Below are positions 23,412-35,473 of a stretch of DNA of 64,000 nt, piece by piece. Under the pieces are notes generated by a model, which was given only the letters and a program-made list of their open reading frames with translations, ran no database searches and was not told the DNA's origin. Source of the stretch: Termitomyces sp. T153 (Eukaryota > Basidiomycota > Agaricomycetes > Agaricales > Lyophyllaceae). The stretch's first letter is position 1. Each line of letters opens with the position of its first letter. The stretch spans positions 744,001 through 808,000 of the forward strand of contig JACKQL020000009.1 of NCBI GenBank assembly GCA_018296165.2. Direction: 5' to 3'. Made by a program: the position numbers and the translations under genes.

Positions 23412-23777
23412 TGTCAGGGGACTTCCATTTCCAACCTCCACAACTTGTTCCAGCATCTCTGCAGCTTGTTTGACATCTTCAGGGCTTGTTCCAGAACTCT
23501 GGAGATCTCCAGAGACCCATGGAACTTTCAGTATTACCTCACCAATTATCTCCCTAGGGTTAGGGCTAGCTCCAGCCTTCTGTACAATTGTTCCCATGCC
23601 TCTGCCACCTGCTGATGTGCCACACTGAGCAGGGGGATCCTTAGACTTGTTCTCTTTAGATTCTCCTATGCTAAGTAATTAGTTACTGCTGTATCTTTGT
23701 CTACTTGCTAATATACTTCAGATTTTCCTCTGCTAGCTGTGTGACTCAGATCTGCCACTCCAGAGGTTGCCCTTACA
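23412..23777 (+). repeat. 5' LTR of C1
   Basis: TGTCAGGGG to CCTTACA, 366 bp. It shares its last part (TTGTTCTCTTT, GTGTGACTCAGATC, AGAGGTTGCCCTTACA) with the C2 and D LTRs. Confidence 0.92.
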
Positions 23778-23884
23778 GCAGAACAAGTCTCCTAAAACTG
23801 GTTGAGAAGCCCCTCATAGCCATAGGGAACCTTTGAGCCTCTATATGTTGCTTCACCACCAGGATTAAGCACTGCAGAAGTTCT

Positions 23885-25190
23885 ATGTCTCAGCCTGCCA
23901 ACCCAGACACCCCCATGGAGGCTTCAGCCCCACAGGACAAAGCCTGGAACTGCCTTCTACACCTAGAAAACCAGGTGCAACTCACACAATCATCTCTTAC
24001 CCACCATACAACCAAACTCTCCACCCTCCATCAAACCACAGATCTTATCTCCAAATCACTCCAGGCACTGCTAGAGCACCTGCCCCCTATTTCTGCACCT
24101 CCCCTAGTTGTAGAACCTACTCCAACTGCTTCTGTATCCATCTCCACAGCTCTGGTGACTCTACAACTGTGGATTCCACACCTCATGCTTCCAGACACAT
24201 ATGATGGTGCTTGTTCCAGTGGAGAACATTTCCTCCAACCCTGCCTCACCTACATTCACTTCAGCAAGAATGCCTTTGACTCCAACACATTGAAAATAGC
24301 CTGTGTACTTTCATACATGAAGACTGGACATGCCTCCACCTATGTGTTGTGAGTCTTCTGTTGCTCCAGAGGTGTGGGAAGTTTCCTGGACTGGGCTGCC
24401 TTTGAGGACTTCTGGGCAGAGTTGTTTCCACTAGACCCCACCAAAACTGCTGCCTTAATACTACATGACTGGGAGCAATATGGGCAAGGGAAGCAAACTC
24501 TGGATGAGTACATTGACTCCTTCCAAGCACTGGTGGAGCAAGCTGCCTACTCTGACAGCCTTCAGTTATGCCTCATGTTCTGAAAAGGCCTGCACTCCAT
24601 GCTGGTAGACCACATTGACAATCTTGTGGAGGGCCACCCAGATGATGAAAGGATTGCTTTGTGGTATGAGGTAGCCTGGGATCAGTGGCAACTCATGGAG
24701 ATTCAATGGGAGCTCCACTCCATGCTGGTAGACCACATTGACAATCTTGTGGAGGGCCACCCAGATGATGAAAGGATTGCTTTGTGGTATGAGGTAGCCT
24801 GGGATCAGTGGCAACTCATGGAGATTCAATGGGAGCTCTGCTGCATGCACCTCACACTGTGCCCCACACCAGTCACCAGCCTCTAATACTCTGTGCCTGC
24901 TTGCCCAGCACCTGCCCCCACTCCAACCATCCCCACACTGCACTCCTTGCAGCCAGGCATCCCCATGGACATGGACACTGCCCAACAGCTCCACACTACA
25001 CTGTTACTGTGTTGGAGATGCAAGAAGCCTTGGGCATTTTGCATGACACTGCCCCTTGGGTCTGGAAGTGCATTACCTCTCCATGGCAGAGCAGGAGGAA
25101 CTCCTCCTGCAATTGCTGGCTGTAAAGGACACTGCCAGAGCTCCTTTACTAGATGAGCTGATGCCAGAGTTGACCCCAGAGGAGATCAGT
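23885..25190 (+). pseudogene. C1 gag
   Basis: It starts MSQPANPDTPMEASAPQ at 23885. The capsid-like core includes LPDTYDGACSSGEHFLQ near 24190 and FWAELFPLDPTKTAALIL near 24410, the usual retrotransposon gag signature. Stops occur at 24350 and 24581 (TGA). A perfect 123-bp in-frame tandem duplication covers about 24598-24843. The C-terminal zinc knuckle is degraded (CWRCKKPWAFC near 25013, where a CCHC box is expected). Family role: virus-like particle protein binding element RNA. Confidence 0.8.
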
Positions 25191-28100
25191 CTTGCACCTC
25201 ACCCCCAGAACTGGAGGAGGGTTTTGGGTTGAGCAATGGATGAGGTATACACCTCCATTGCTGGGTACTAACAGGTTCTCATGTCTGTCATTAGCAAATA
25301 AAATTGCTTTTTCCAATACCACTCATTCTAAGACAGAAGAACCTCAATGTTCCCCTCCAGACATACAAATACCAACTCCAGAGCCTCTGCCAAGTCCTCC
25401 AGCACCAGCTAGGGTCCACCAGCACCACCCTGCCTAGGTGCATGGAGTGCTCCAGCAGTATGTAATGGCTTCAAGCCAATCTGCCAATCCCCTGCACCTT
25501 GATGTGGAGATAGAGACCACAGACACCCAGCAAACCTGTGGAGTCACTGTTCTCCTAGATAGTGGAGTGACAGGACTGTTGTTGGACTCAGAGTTTGTTT
25601 GCCATGACCTGACCATGCAGCCACTCCTCAAGCCCATTCCAGTCTTCAACATTGACAGAACACCTAACAAAGCAGGCACCATCAGCTCTGTAGTTTACTT
25701 TGTTCTCCATTATTGAAACCATGCAGAGCATGCAGTCTTTGCCATCACCAGCTTGGACAGACGGAACATGATCCTTGGATTCACATGGCTCCACAAGCAC
25801 AACCCCAAAGTAAACTGGACCAAGGGCAAGGTAATGATGAGCAGGTGCCCTCAGAAGTGCTCCACCTGCACCACTGAGGCCAAGGAAGAACACTGAGCTC
25901 AAGTTTGAGAGCATGTGGCCATCTGTGCATGTTGTGCTGGGCCTCTCTCCTTTGCCAACCTAAACCTTCTGAATCTCCTGCCCCTGGTTTGCCCCTGTAG
26001 AGAGGCCCTCTATGAGGATGACTAGAGTAGTGGCAGAGCCCAGAGGAGGAAGGTGGAGAGGAGTTTGGCAGTGTACACAAACTGGAGCTCCTGGAGGAAG
26101 CAGTAGAGCTGGGGGACCAGATCTACACCACCACCTTATGTCCACAGCCCTCTATCATGGAGATCCATGCTAGCCAGACCACATTCCAGTGGCTGGCTCA
26201 GGCATTCACTACTAACTACATGCTCCAAGAGTTCCAGAACATTGTACCCCCCTACCTCCATGCATTTGAGGATGTGTTCTCCAAGGCCTTGTTTGACTTG
26301 CTCCCAGAGTGCAAGCAGTGGGACCATGCCATTGAGCTATTGCCCAACTCCATGCCCACCAGCTGTAAGGTCTACCCATTAGCACCTAGAGAGCAGGACA
26401 AACTCAACACATTCCTGCAAGAGAATCTGGACTCTGGTCACATATGCCCTTCCAAATCTCCAATGGCTTCTCCAGTTTTATCCAGGACTTCTTGCATCAC
26501 ACCCACCTGCTATTTGACCTCACCAGGAAGGGCATTGTGTGGAGTTGGGGGCCTCCAGAGCAGATGGCCCTTGATACCCTCAAGCACACTGTGACCTCAG
26601 GACCTGTCCTCCTCTTCCCAGACAATAACTCCCCTTTCCAAGTAGAAGCTGACAGCTCCAACTTTGTCACCAGGGCCATTCTTTCACAGCAGTCTCTGGA
26701 GGATAGGAAGTCACATCTAGTGGCCTTCTACTCCAAGAGCTTGAATGCAGTAGAGTAAAACTATGAGATCCATGACAAGGAGATGCTGGCCATCATCCAG
26801 TTGTTTGAGGAGTGGCAGCACTTCCTGGAAGGTGTGCAGCATAAGTTTGAGGTCTGGACAGATCACAAGAACCTTGAATACTTCCAGACAACCAAGAAGC
26901 TCAACTGCCAACAGGCCTGATGGTCCCTCTACATAGCCAATTTCAACTTCTCACTGCACCACAAGCCTGGCCAGAGTATGGGGAAACCAGACACCCTGTT
27001 CCAGAGAGCAGACCACAGCACTGGAGGAGGGGACAACAGCAACATTGTGCTCCTCTGGCCTGAACTGTTTGCAATCTGAGCTATGGAAGGTCTAGCCACT
27101 GAGGGAGCAGAGGTAGACATCCTCTGGGACATCCAGTGGGGCAATTGAGATGGTCAGCAGGAAGAACTCATTGCTCAGGCAGCTTGGGTGCTAAAGTTGG
27201 GATGTACCATGAGCACTAAATTGGTCTGTGCAGGCAAATGGGCCCTTTGGGATGGGATCCTGACCTTCTAGAATTGTATCTATGTGCCCAACATTCCAGA
27301 GCTCTGCTGGAGGATTGTAGAGCAACACCACAACTCCCACATCACTGGGCACCCTGGACAATGGAAAACATTGGAGCTGGTATTCAGAATTACTGGTGGC
27401 CCCAGATGTCTTGGTATATTGGGTCCTGCACTAGTACATGCAATCCCTGTCTCTGGACCAAGCCCCAGTGTTGCCTCCCCTCTGGACAGCTACACCCATT
27501 GCTTGTGCCTGTAGAGCAATGGAGCATTGCCTCTGTGATCTTCATCATAGAGCTCCCTGACACCCATGGTTATGACACAATCATGGTGGTGGTGGACCTG
27601 TATGGCAAGCAAGTGCACTTCATTCTCACTCACACCACCTGCTCCACCATGGGCACTGCAAACCTGTACCAGAGGAATGTCTGGAAGCTCCACAGCTCTC
27701 TGACACCTACTTCTCTGACTGGGGGCTGCAATTTGTTGCAGACTTCACCTCAGCATGAAGCTTCACACCTCCACTGCCTACCACCTGCAGTCCAACAGCC
27801 AGACCAAATGCATGAACCAGGAGTTGGAGCAATACCTCCACCTCTTCTGCAATGAGTGCCAGGACAACTGGGGGAACTCCTCCCTGAGTTCCAATACAAC
27901 AACCACATTCACACTTCCACCCAATTTTCCCTATTCTTCTTCAACACTGGACAACACCCATGCATGGGCTTCAAACCCTGGGCCCAGCCCTTGGAGAATG
28001 AAGCAGTAAATGGGTTTGTGAACTGGATGAAGAAGTCACAGGAGGAGGCCCAAGCAGCTCTGATGAAGGCAAAGGATGACATGGTGCAATACTACAGCTG

Positions 28101-28628
28101 TGGAAGGACCCCAGAGCACAAATACCAGCCCAGGGATTGAGTCTACCTGGATTCCTCAGATATTATGACTACCCAACCTTTGAAAAAGCTGTTGCACCAC
28201 CGACTGGGACCTTTCACAGTGGAACAACAGGGAGGGCCCCTAGCCTATCAACTTCAGCTCCCTGTAGGGATGTGCCAGCTTCATCCACTATTCAATATGG
28301 TCAAATTGACTCTGGCCCCAAGGGATTTTATTCTAGGACAATGTCCACCACCCCTGCCACCTCTGGTGGTGGTCAACAGTCACAAGGAGTATGAGGTGGA
28401 GGAAATCCTGGATAGTCATTTTTTCTGGTGACAACTACAATACAAGGTAAAGTGGAAGGGCTACAGGATTGAGGACATCTCCTGGGAACCACAGGAGAAC
28501 ATACATGCCCCAGGGCTCATCAAAGAGTTCCACAGGAAGCACCCAGATGCTCTGTATGCCATACAAGGAATCTATCCTATTTCACCAGTGGACAGAGCAA
28601 TCAGGGACTTCTTCTACCCTGCACATTG
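25191..28628 (+). pseudogene. C1 pol: protease - RT (palm deleted) - RNase H - integrase - chromodomain
   Basis: Protease has an intact LLDSGVT near 25553. The RT N-terminus (WDHAIELLPNSMPTSCKVYP, about 26320-26380) runs into SPMASP and then jumps near 26478 to FIQDFLHHTHLLFDL, so the YLDD palm is absent. RNase H (FQVEADSSNF), an integrase HHCC region (HHNSHITGHPGQWKT to CNPCLW, about 27330-27450) and core (ELPDTHGYDTIMVVVDLY near 27555) follow. The end carries a chromodomain (YEVEEILDS, VKWKGY, ISWEPQEN; about 28390-28500). Stops and frameshifts are numerous. Confidence 0.82.
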
Positions 28629-28656
28629 AGATGCCATGCACTAGAGGGGGGGGTGA

Positions 28657-29023
28657 TGTCAGGGGACTTCCATTTCCAACCTCCACAGCTTGTTCCAGTG
28701 TCTCTGCAGCTTGTTTGATGTCTCCAGAGCTTGTTCCAGAACCCAGAGATCTCCAGAGACCTGCAAAACTTTCTGTATTACCTCACCAATTATCTCCACA
28801 GAGTTAGGGCTAGCTCTGGCCTTCTGTACAGTCATTCCCATGCCTCTGCCACCCACTAATGTGCTGCACCAAGCAGCAGGGATCTTCAGACTTGTTCTCT
28901 TTGGATTCCCCTATGCTAGGTTATTAGTTACTGCTTGTATGTTTGTCTACTTGCTAATATACTTTGGATTCCCCTCTGCTAGCTGTGTGACTCAGATCCA
29001 CTGCCCTGGAGGTTGCCCTTACA
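28657..29023 (+). repeat. 3' LTR of C1
   Basis: 367 bp, TGTCAGGGG...CCTTACA, immediately after a G8 polypurine tract and followed by the GAACC duplication. Confidence 0.92.
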
Positions 29024-29028
29024 GAACC

Positions 29029-29859
29029 CCAGGACACCTACTATGAGTACCATAACCCCCATAGTCAGTGCCTACACTCAAATTCTGCATTAGTATAATT
29101 ATACTATCCTTCATCTTATGAGTGTCTGCTGTGTTATAACTCCATCTTGAAACTAGAAAGGTGTTGTTAAGATAATCAAAGCAACCATGTATGCATACCA
29201 CATCAACAAATAGCTGCAAAACATAACTCACTTTTCACCTTTGCCATCTTCATCATCTCGTTTGCCATCTCCATTGTTGTCCTGATTCTGAGATGCAATA
29301 TAGGAAATGTCAAGGAACTTTTCTGCATTGAGGCCATGCATCAAGACTGCATTGATTCCAAAAACAGGTTTACAATGCGAGGCATTAATTTTCCGGCTCG
29401 TAGGAATTTAGATAGCGGACCTTTTCTAGGCTTATTGTCAGTATGTCATGCTTGAACATCACTCAACACAATTGTTGCCACGGAGACCTCAGTTTTGCTT
29501 GGATTCTTCATGTAAATAGAGATACAATGTATATAAAAGCATATACTTCAAAGGGTGTATTACATATTTGAGGTAACGGAACTGAGAAAGGCGAAAAATC
29601 GTAAAAACAAAGTCAAGGTGACATCAAATCTGGCAGATTCGGCACTCTTTTACCCATACCCGTTGTATTAGCTATCCGATGCCTCTCAAACTTGAGTAGT
29701 GTTTAGAGGATATGTAAGTATATGCTACTTTCTGCTGAAGATTAGCCAAAACCTTGGAGAATCGAAGTCAGCAGACCAGCTTGTCCCAAGGACTGGTATC
29801 CCAAGGAAGGGTACTGCTGCCAACGGTCTAATCAAAGCCGATGTCAACGCATTCCAAGT
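29029..29859. other. Left part of host-like island; no gene recognised
   Basis: The first part should be the right remainder of LTR B'. From about 29240 CpG becomes more frequent and the sequence no longer resembles any element in the window. Short minus-strand open stretches exist but none could be assigned. Confidence 0.35.
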
Positions 29860-30264
29860 CTAAGGTTGCTGAAGAAGGCTGTACTTCGGTATGATGCCGA
29901 TCGATCTAGAATTTCTCACTGACAACTTTACAGCAAATTTCATAATGTTAGGCCCGTTTGACTTCCGGTTGTTTGGCCTGATATCCGCGATGCCGGGCTT
30001 GCTGAAGAGTGGCTGCTCATGTAAAATTAGCACATTGATCCTTCTTCCTCCCTGAGGCGTCACATACTTATCGAGAAAGCTGATAAAATTGATCTCACAA
30101 CTAAGAAGTATTTGTGTAAACTGATCCAGGAAATCACTGGTAGCATCCGGGCCGGATAACATTTTGTCGGACTGATGATGCAGCTCTGAAAAGGACAGTT
30201 GACATGATGTGACACTCAATGGCTTTGAAGTAACTGTGAGTATCCTGGAAGTGAGCAAGATCAA
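29860..30264 (-). CDS. Unrecognised ORF, possible host gene or exon (134 aa)
   Basis: An open stretch in CpG-containing sequence encodes a hydrophilic protein (SGPDATSDFLDQFTQILL, LDKYVTPQGGRRINVLILHE). It is not similar to any transposon protein in this window. The sequence CTTCCAG at its upstream edge could be a splice acceptor, so it may be an exon of a larger gene. No domain could be named, and a degraded gene or chance ORF is possible. Confidence 0.25.
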   Translation of the reverse strand: MILLTSRILTVTSKPLSVTSCQLSFSELHHQSDKMLSGPDATSDFLDQFTQILLSCEINFISFLDKYVTPQGGRRINVLILHEQPLFSKPGIADIRPNNRKSNGPNIMKFAVKLSVRNSRSIGIIPKYSLLQQP

Positions 30265-30835
30265 ATGTCACTCACTTTATACAGCAGTTTTTGGAGAGTT
30301 GTATAGAGAAAAAAAAACTATTGATTCTTAGCTTCAAAGCTTCAAGACTTGTGTCAGAATATATGGGGAATTGATGTGTCCCTCCAGTCACAATACATTG
30401 GGCTTTGGGGTGTCATGAATTGACAAGAAAACAGGTGAATACTATCTCTTTTTCAGTGGCTTACCATCTTGCTTTCATATGATTATTAGATAATGACGTA
30501 GGGATCAAACAAACAACAAAACAACCAGAAGTCGAATGCGCCTGACGTTATGAAAATAGCTGTAATGTGTTGATCTGTCTCCACCAATGGAATGGTACGT
30601 TCATTTGCTTCTGCCTATAGTTCATCATCAAGAAGCTTTCTGATAAGATAATTACTCCAAAAACTACAAACAAACACACATCTTAGGAAATGGTGACCCG
30701 GGCTCCCGTATCATGTCCTCGCGAGCCTCTTGCTACACATGAGTACCCAACTTGGAGTTTCTTGATGCCAGTTGTCTATGCCGCTTATCTGACCACATGA
30801 ACAAGCATGAGCATCGTTCGTGCCGGAGACTGGTA

Positions 30836-30877
30836 GAAATCACTCAGCTACTATGTGAAATCACTTAGCTACTATAT
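30836..30877. repeat. 21-bp direct repeat (2 units) upstream of the monooxygenase
   Basis: Two adjacent units, 30836-30856 and 30857-30877, both containing GAAATCACT, then AGCTACTAT, differ at only two positions. They lie about 145-185 bp before the TATA box of the monooxygenase gene, so they could be an upstream control element. Function is inference. Confidence 0.6.
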
Positions 30878-31020
30878 GAACAATTGGGATACGTAGTATT
30901 ATTATCCACACTCTAACTTTTTCGGTTCCGACTTGACAAGAGTCCTCCTTCACGTCACTATGCACGTAAGCAGCCTTCCTTCACTGGTTCCATTGGAGCC
31001 GTTCGAGCTATTCAGAATCC

Positions 31021-31027
31021 TATAAAT
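31021..31027 (+). promoter_or_regulatory. TATA box of the monooxygenase gene
   Basis: TATAAAT stands 37 bp before the preferred ATG at 31064 and directly abuts an in-frame ATG at 31028. A transcript starting the usual distance downstream would exclude the first ATG. Confidence 0.5.
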
Positions 31028-31063
31028 ATGATAAACTGCGATCCAACACGATTAGTGGACCCC

Positions 31064-32773
31064 ATGGCCGAATATCGAAGTCTTGACGTTCTCATTGTAG
31101 GTGCAGGCTTCAGCGGGGTGTATCAGCTCCATAAACTTCGCAAGTCCGGGTTCTCTGTCAAGCTCTTTGAGGCTGGCAGTGGGTTAGGTGGCGTCTGGTA
31201 CTGGAACTGCTACCCCGGCTTGCGTGTCGACTCCGATTTTTCGATTTACCAGTTCTCTCTTGAAGAAATATGGAAGGACTGGAATTGGACTGAAAAGTAT
31301 CCAGGCCGCCAGGAAATCATCGAGTACTTCAATTACGTTGACCAGAAACTCGACCTGAGCCGTGATATTTCCTTCAATACTCGAGTAACCTCCGCTTCCT
31401 TCAATATCACCACAAATCGCTGGTCCGTCTTGACAGATACTGGAGTAGCCGTCAACCCCCACTTCCTCATCCTCTGCACCGGCTTCGCATCCAAACCACT
31501 CTTCCCTGACATACCAGGACTCGACACCTTCGGGGGTACCATGCACCATACAGCATTATGGCCCCAAGCTGGGGTAGACATCACCGGAAAACGCATTGGC
31601 GTCCTTGGAACGGGCTGCAGTGGCGTACAGGTGATCCAGGAGGCTGGGCCTATTGCATCCCATCTCACCGTATTCCAGCGTACGCCCAATTTCGCAGTAC
31701 CAATGATGAATGAACGACCTTTGAGCATGGCTGCGCAAAACAAGATGAAGGAAGAATTGTATCCCATTCTTTTCAAGCGGCGTCAACAGACTTTCGGCGG
31801 GTTCCAATTTGACCGCATACCTCGCGGTGTCTTTGATATGTCCCCAGAGGAACGGTATTTTTTTTTCAACGATTTATGGTCAAAGGGGGGGCTACGCTTC
31901 GTACATGGGTCGTGCAAAGATATACTCACCAATGAGAAAGCAAATGGGGAGGCTTATGCCTTTTGGAGAAAAAAGGTGCTTAAACGGGTCCGGGATCCTG
32001 AGATGCAGCGCAAACTCGCACCGGAAACGCCACCGCATCCGTTTGGAGCTAAGCGCGTTAGCCTGGAAGAGTCGTATTACGAGGTCTTCAACCAATCTAA
32101 TGTTGACCTCGTTGATCTCAATGAGAACCCGATCGTTGAGGTCACTCCGAAGGGCTTGAAGACGCAGGATGGAGTGGTGCATGAACTCGATGTGCTCGTG
32201 CTAGCTACCGGTTTCGATGCATTGACAGGAAGTATCTCCCAAATTGACATCAAGGGAACGGATGGGATTTCTATCGGTGACAAGTGGAGGGGGGGCCTCT
32301 CAACTTATTTGGGATTGGCAGTCTCAGGCTATCCTAACATGTTCATTCCATACGGTCCTCAAGGTCCTACCGCGTTCTGCAACGGGCCTACATGTGCTGT
32401 AAGGTTTTCACCACTAGCACGATATTCTCCTTGACTGACGGCAATGATAATGCTTGCTTTCCGACAGGAAATCGAAGGCGACTGGGTCATCGACTGTCTC
32501 ACTTATCTCCGCCGACACAACTACGTCCGCATCGACGCAACGCGAGAAGCCTCGGAATGTTGGAGTCAACGCGTGACCGACATCTTCTCCCAGGGTTTCT
32601 GGACCCGCACAAAATCGTGGTACACAGGTGCAAATGTCCCAAGGAAGCGCGTTGAAGCACTCAACTTCAACGGTGGCCTTCCACTATACAGTACACTGAT
32701 TCAAGAGGATTCTCGGGCCGGTTACGCGGGCTTCACGCTTACCTCAGCTATAGGTACCGGAGCCAAGCTCTAG
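31064..32773 (+). CDS. Flavin-containing (Baeyer-Villiger-type) monooxygenase, two exons
   Basis: Exons 31064-32398 and 32468-32773 flank a 69-bp intron (GTAAGG...CGACAG, branch-like CTGAC inside), giving 546 aa, or 558 aa from the in-frame ATG at 31028; the later ATG has the better context (CCCCATGGCC) and follows a TATA box. Numbering from the longer form: FAD-binding GAGFSG at 25-30, GGVWYWNCYPGLRVD at 54-68, the Baeyer-Villiger fingerprint FGGTMHHTALWP at 168-179 (FxGxxxHxxxW intact), NADPH-binding GTGCSG at 194-199, and LATGFD near 400. Family role: FAD- and NADPH-dependent insertion of oxygen next to a ketone; the substrate cannot be told from sequence. All key motifs are present, length is normal, CpG is abundant. 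It stands alone, with no recognisable pathway partners. Confidence 0.93.
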
Positions 32774-34920
32774 GCCTGCTTGTATATTTCATCCGTAAAA
32801 GGCGCCTTCCTCGGCCGCACCGCCCGCTACTCCTTGCTTCAATTGTATATAAAGAAATACGTAAACCATTTCTGTGATATTACCATAATGTGATTCTCGT
32901 CTGATGAATATCGCCCGATGTTTAATCCCGCTTTTTCTCAGTTATCCAAACGATCGAATCCTCTGCAGCTCCATTTCCCACATAAAGTCATATATCGCGT
33001 AAGACACTTCGCGTTCATCAAACTAGTACATCGATCTGAGTATCGATTCATTTTGGCCTCGCCACTTCCAGGTATCATCTCGCTGCTCCAACTCCAGTTT
33101 TTCATAGTATTTCATTAGTTCATCTCGTTGCTCCAACCTTAGTCTTTAAAAGTACATTTCACAAGTCTATTCACAGGTTCGCGTTCGGTTAGGTTGACGG
33201 TATTCGTTTGACAATGAGGAACATATCTTTCTGACAATGATTTCATATCCGCAGGAGCTCATGTTGATCAGCAGCCATTGGATCCAATTGGTTTAGATTG
33301 TGGAATCACTTTTGTACGTACAAATGGTAAAATAAATGATTGTAATAAAAAACAGCAAGATGGATTCAACCTCGGTAGCACACCGAAGACAGAAACGTGG
33401 AGACCAAGCGGGGTTCCATCTGGTAAGTGCCTCAAGAGCTTTATGACAGGGCGGGGGAATGTTGCAAAAATGAGTACGACCTAGAACATCCCAAATGGCG
33501 AGACATTGGGAGGGGTGTAGACAATAAAAGCTGGGAGACCAATTGAACAACCAGGACCAAGTATATTCCATCTGAGCCCTCAATAACCACTGCCTGCCTA
33601 CACACATGCAAATTATGTCTGTTGAATTCAAACAGGCGGTCGTCCCGTCAACACGGGAAACACCAAACTGAATATCCCGCTTGTGTGAAATGAGAATGGC
33701 AAGAACAGACAGGAACAAAATATTAGGGACCATTGAATATCATTTACAAATATGGTACAGCAATGCGGGGATGGAAGAACGAAGGCCAACATGCGACAAG
33801 AAGTGAAAAGGTTAAATTCCATAATAGGAATCACTACCAGGGTGTTGTTGATCAAATGGAGTGACAACTTGTAACTAGATAGCGTGGAAGGAAAACAAAG
33901 TTGAATTGAACGTGGTCAGCAATAGCAGAGTACACCCCAGATATAGCGAATTTATCTCCCATATGCAAGGGTGAATTGATAATATCACTACTCAAAGGCT
34001 GGTGACTCAGAAAGGAGCTGAAAAGATCAGTGGATTGACACCAAGGAATCACGAAAAGATGTACAAGTCAAAAGAGTAAACAGCACAGATAAGAATGGAG
34101 AAATTGACAGCATCCTCACTAATAATATGAATAGTGTGGGTCTGATTTGCATCATGCAAAGGACAGGAAAGCCACATTGCCTTGAATTGTAGTGAGAACC
34201 TGGTGAACCCCCAGGCATGGATATGAAATCATAACATTGCCAATCAACAGGACTAGATTGCCATCAAAAAAACAAACAGAAGTAACATTAGATGGTATTG
34301 GGTCAGAGGACAAGGGAAAATGGCATGCAGGAAGTGGGAAAAGAGACATCACTGTAGAAAGACAAGATAGTTCAAAGAGTGAAACAGTTTAATGACCAAT
34401 TGTCTGATAAAAATGCAGATATGATGATTATTTAAAAAAAGGAGAGTAACATGTAAATAAAAAAAACATAACATACACAATGAATCATAAGAAGAGCAGG
34501 GAGAAGAAAGCAGGATTGTAACTAAATAGAATAGATGCTGCAGAAGAATGGTCTGGACAAGATGTTATGTTGCAAGTGCTATGGGGCACAGAAACAGTAG
34601 AGAAAAAATAAACCAATAATGAAAAAGGGCTGTCCAGACCAGAAAATGTGACCACTTATCTGAATCAACCTTTGAACATTTTCTTGATAGAGCATACAAG
34701 AACCCACCTACAGAGTAGCAGGAACTTGCGCAGCAGTCCTCAGCACAAAGATATGATATGTAGGAAGAAATGTATTCAATGATAAATACCCAAGACTTTG
34801 ATTACTTCTCCAGAATCAAACATTATAAAGAGGATTATGCTTTGTACATATGTTAATGTCAATCCATCCAGCCGAATAGCTTTCTTGTGGTCACATTTCA
34901 TTATGCTTTGTACATGTTTC
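32774..34920. other. Intergenic, A/T-rich, no gene recognised
   Basis: The first 500 bp after the monooxygenase stop is CpG-containing and probably holds its 3' untranslated region. From about 33480 CpG becomes rare and only short, unconvincing open stretches exist on either strand. The right edge is the insertion site of element C2. Confidence 0.45.
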
Positions 34921-35356
34921 TGTCAGGGGACATCCCACTTGGTTCCCCTTCTCCTTCTCCAGTTCTTGTCAGATTTCCCCCACTATAGTTTTCCTTCATT
35001 CTACTTCCTTTTCTCTATCTATTGGTCCTAGTTTCAGCCCTCAGGCTGCACCAGTTCTCTGTCAATAATTCAGACAAGTGTGGCCCCTTTGACACTGCCA
35101 CCAGCTTATGTAACTGCTGACCAATTGCTGACACATCACTTTTGTCTTTTTTCTCTGTCATACTGTACAGTTGTTTCTCATGCTTCTGAAGCCTCTGAAG
35201 CATCACACCTGGCCTAGAGAATCCCTAGACTTGTTCTCTTTGGATTTCCCTTTGCCAAGTGAGTAGTTATCTCAGTAGACACTGTACAGTACTGACTTTG
35301 GATTTCCCTTTGCCAGTTGTGTGATTGAGCCACAGCCTCCAGAGGTTGCCCTTACA
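34921..35356 (+). repeat. 5' LTR of C2
   Basis: TGTCAGGGGACATCCC to GGTTGCCCTTACA, 436 bp. The 3' 180 bp is shared with the C1 and D LTRs. Confidence 0.9.
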
Positions 35357-35473
35357 GCAGAACAGGTCTCTAGATTTGGTCTGGGAGCCCTCCTTTTGAT
35401 TACCTGAGCTTCTACTTGGTTCCTCAAAAGGTCTCTCCCCCACTAGTGTCTTAGTGCCCCCTGTGCTCCTCCT

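Larger units (their letters stand above)
23412..29023 (+). mobile_element. Complete Ty3/gypsy chromovirus-type element C1 (5612 bp), RT-deleted
   Basis: Two LTRs of 366-367 bp (TGTCAGGGGACTTCC...GGTTGCCCTTACA) flank gag, protease, RT/RNase H, integrase and chromodomain. GAACC at 23407-23411 and 29024-29028 is a perfect 5-bp target duplication. The polypurine tract CTAGAGGGGGGGGTGA ends at 28656. The two LTRs differ at many positions, mostly transitions. About 600 bp including the RT catalytic palm is missing relative to C2, so the copy is non-autonomous. Confidence 0.92.

Noticed and set aside
33293..33867. Minus-strand ORFs of 79-146 codons right of the monooxygenase
   Set aside because: No motif, no splice-linked continuation, A/T-rich and CpG-poor; probably chance.
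35015..35206. 63-codon minus-strand ORF identical at 40914-41105
   Set aside because: Identity follows from its position in the two C2 LTRs; no sign of selection for coding.
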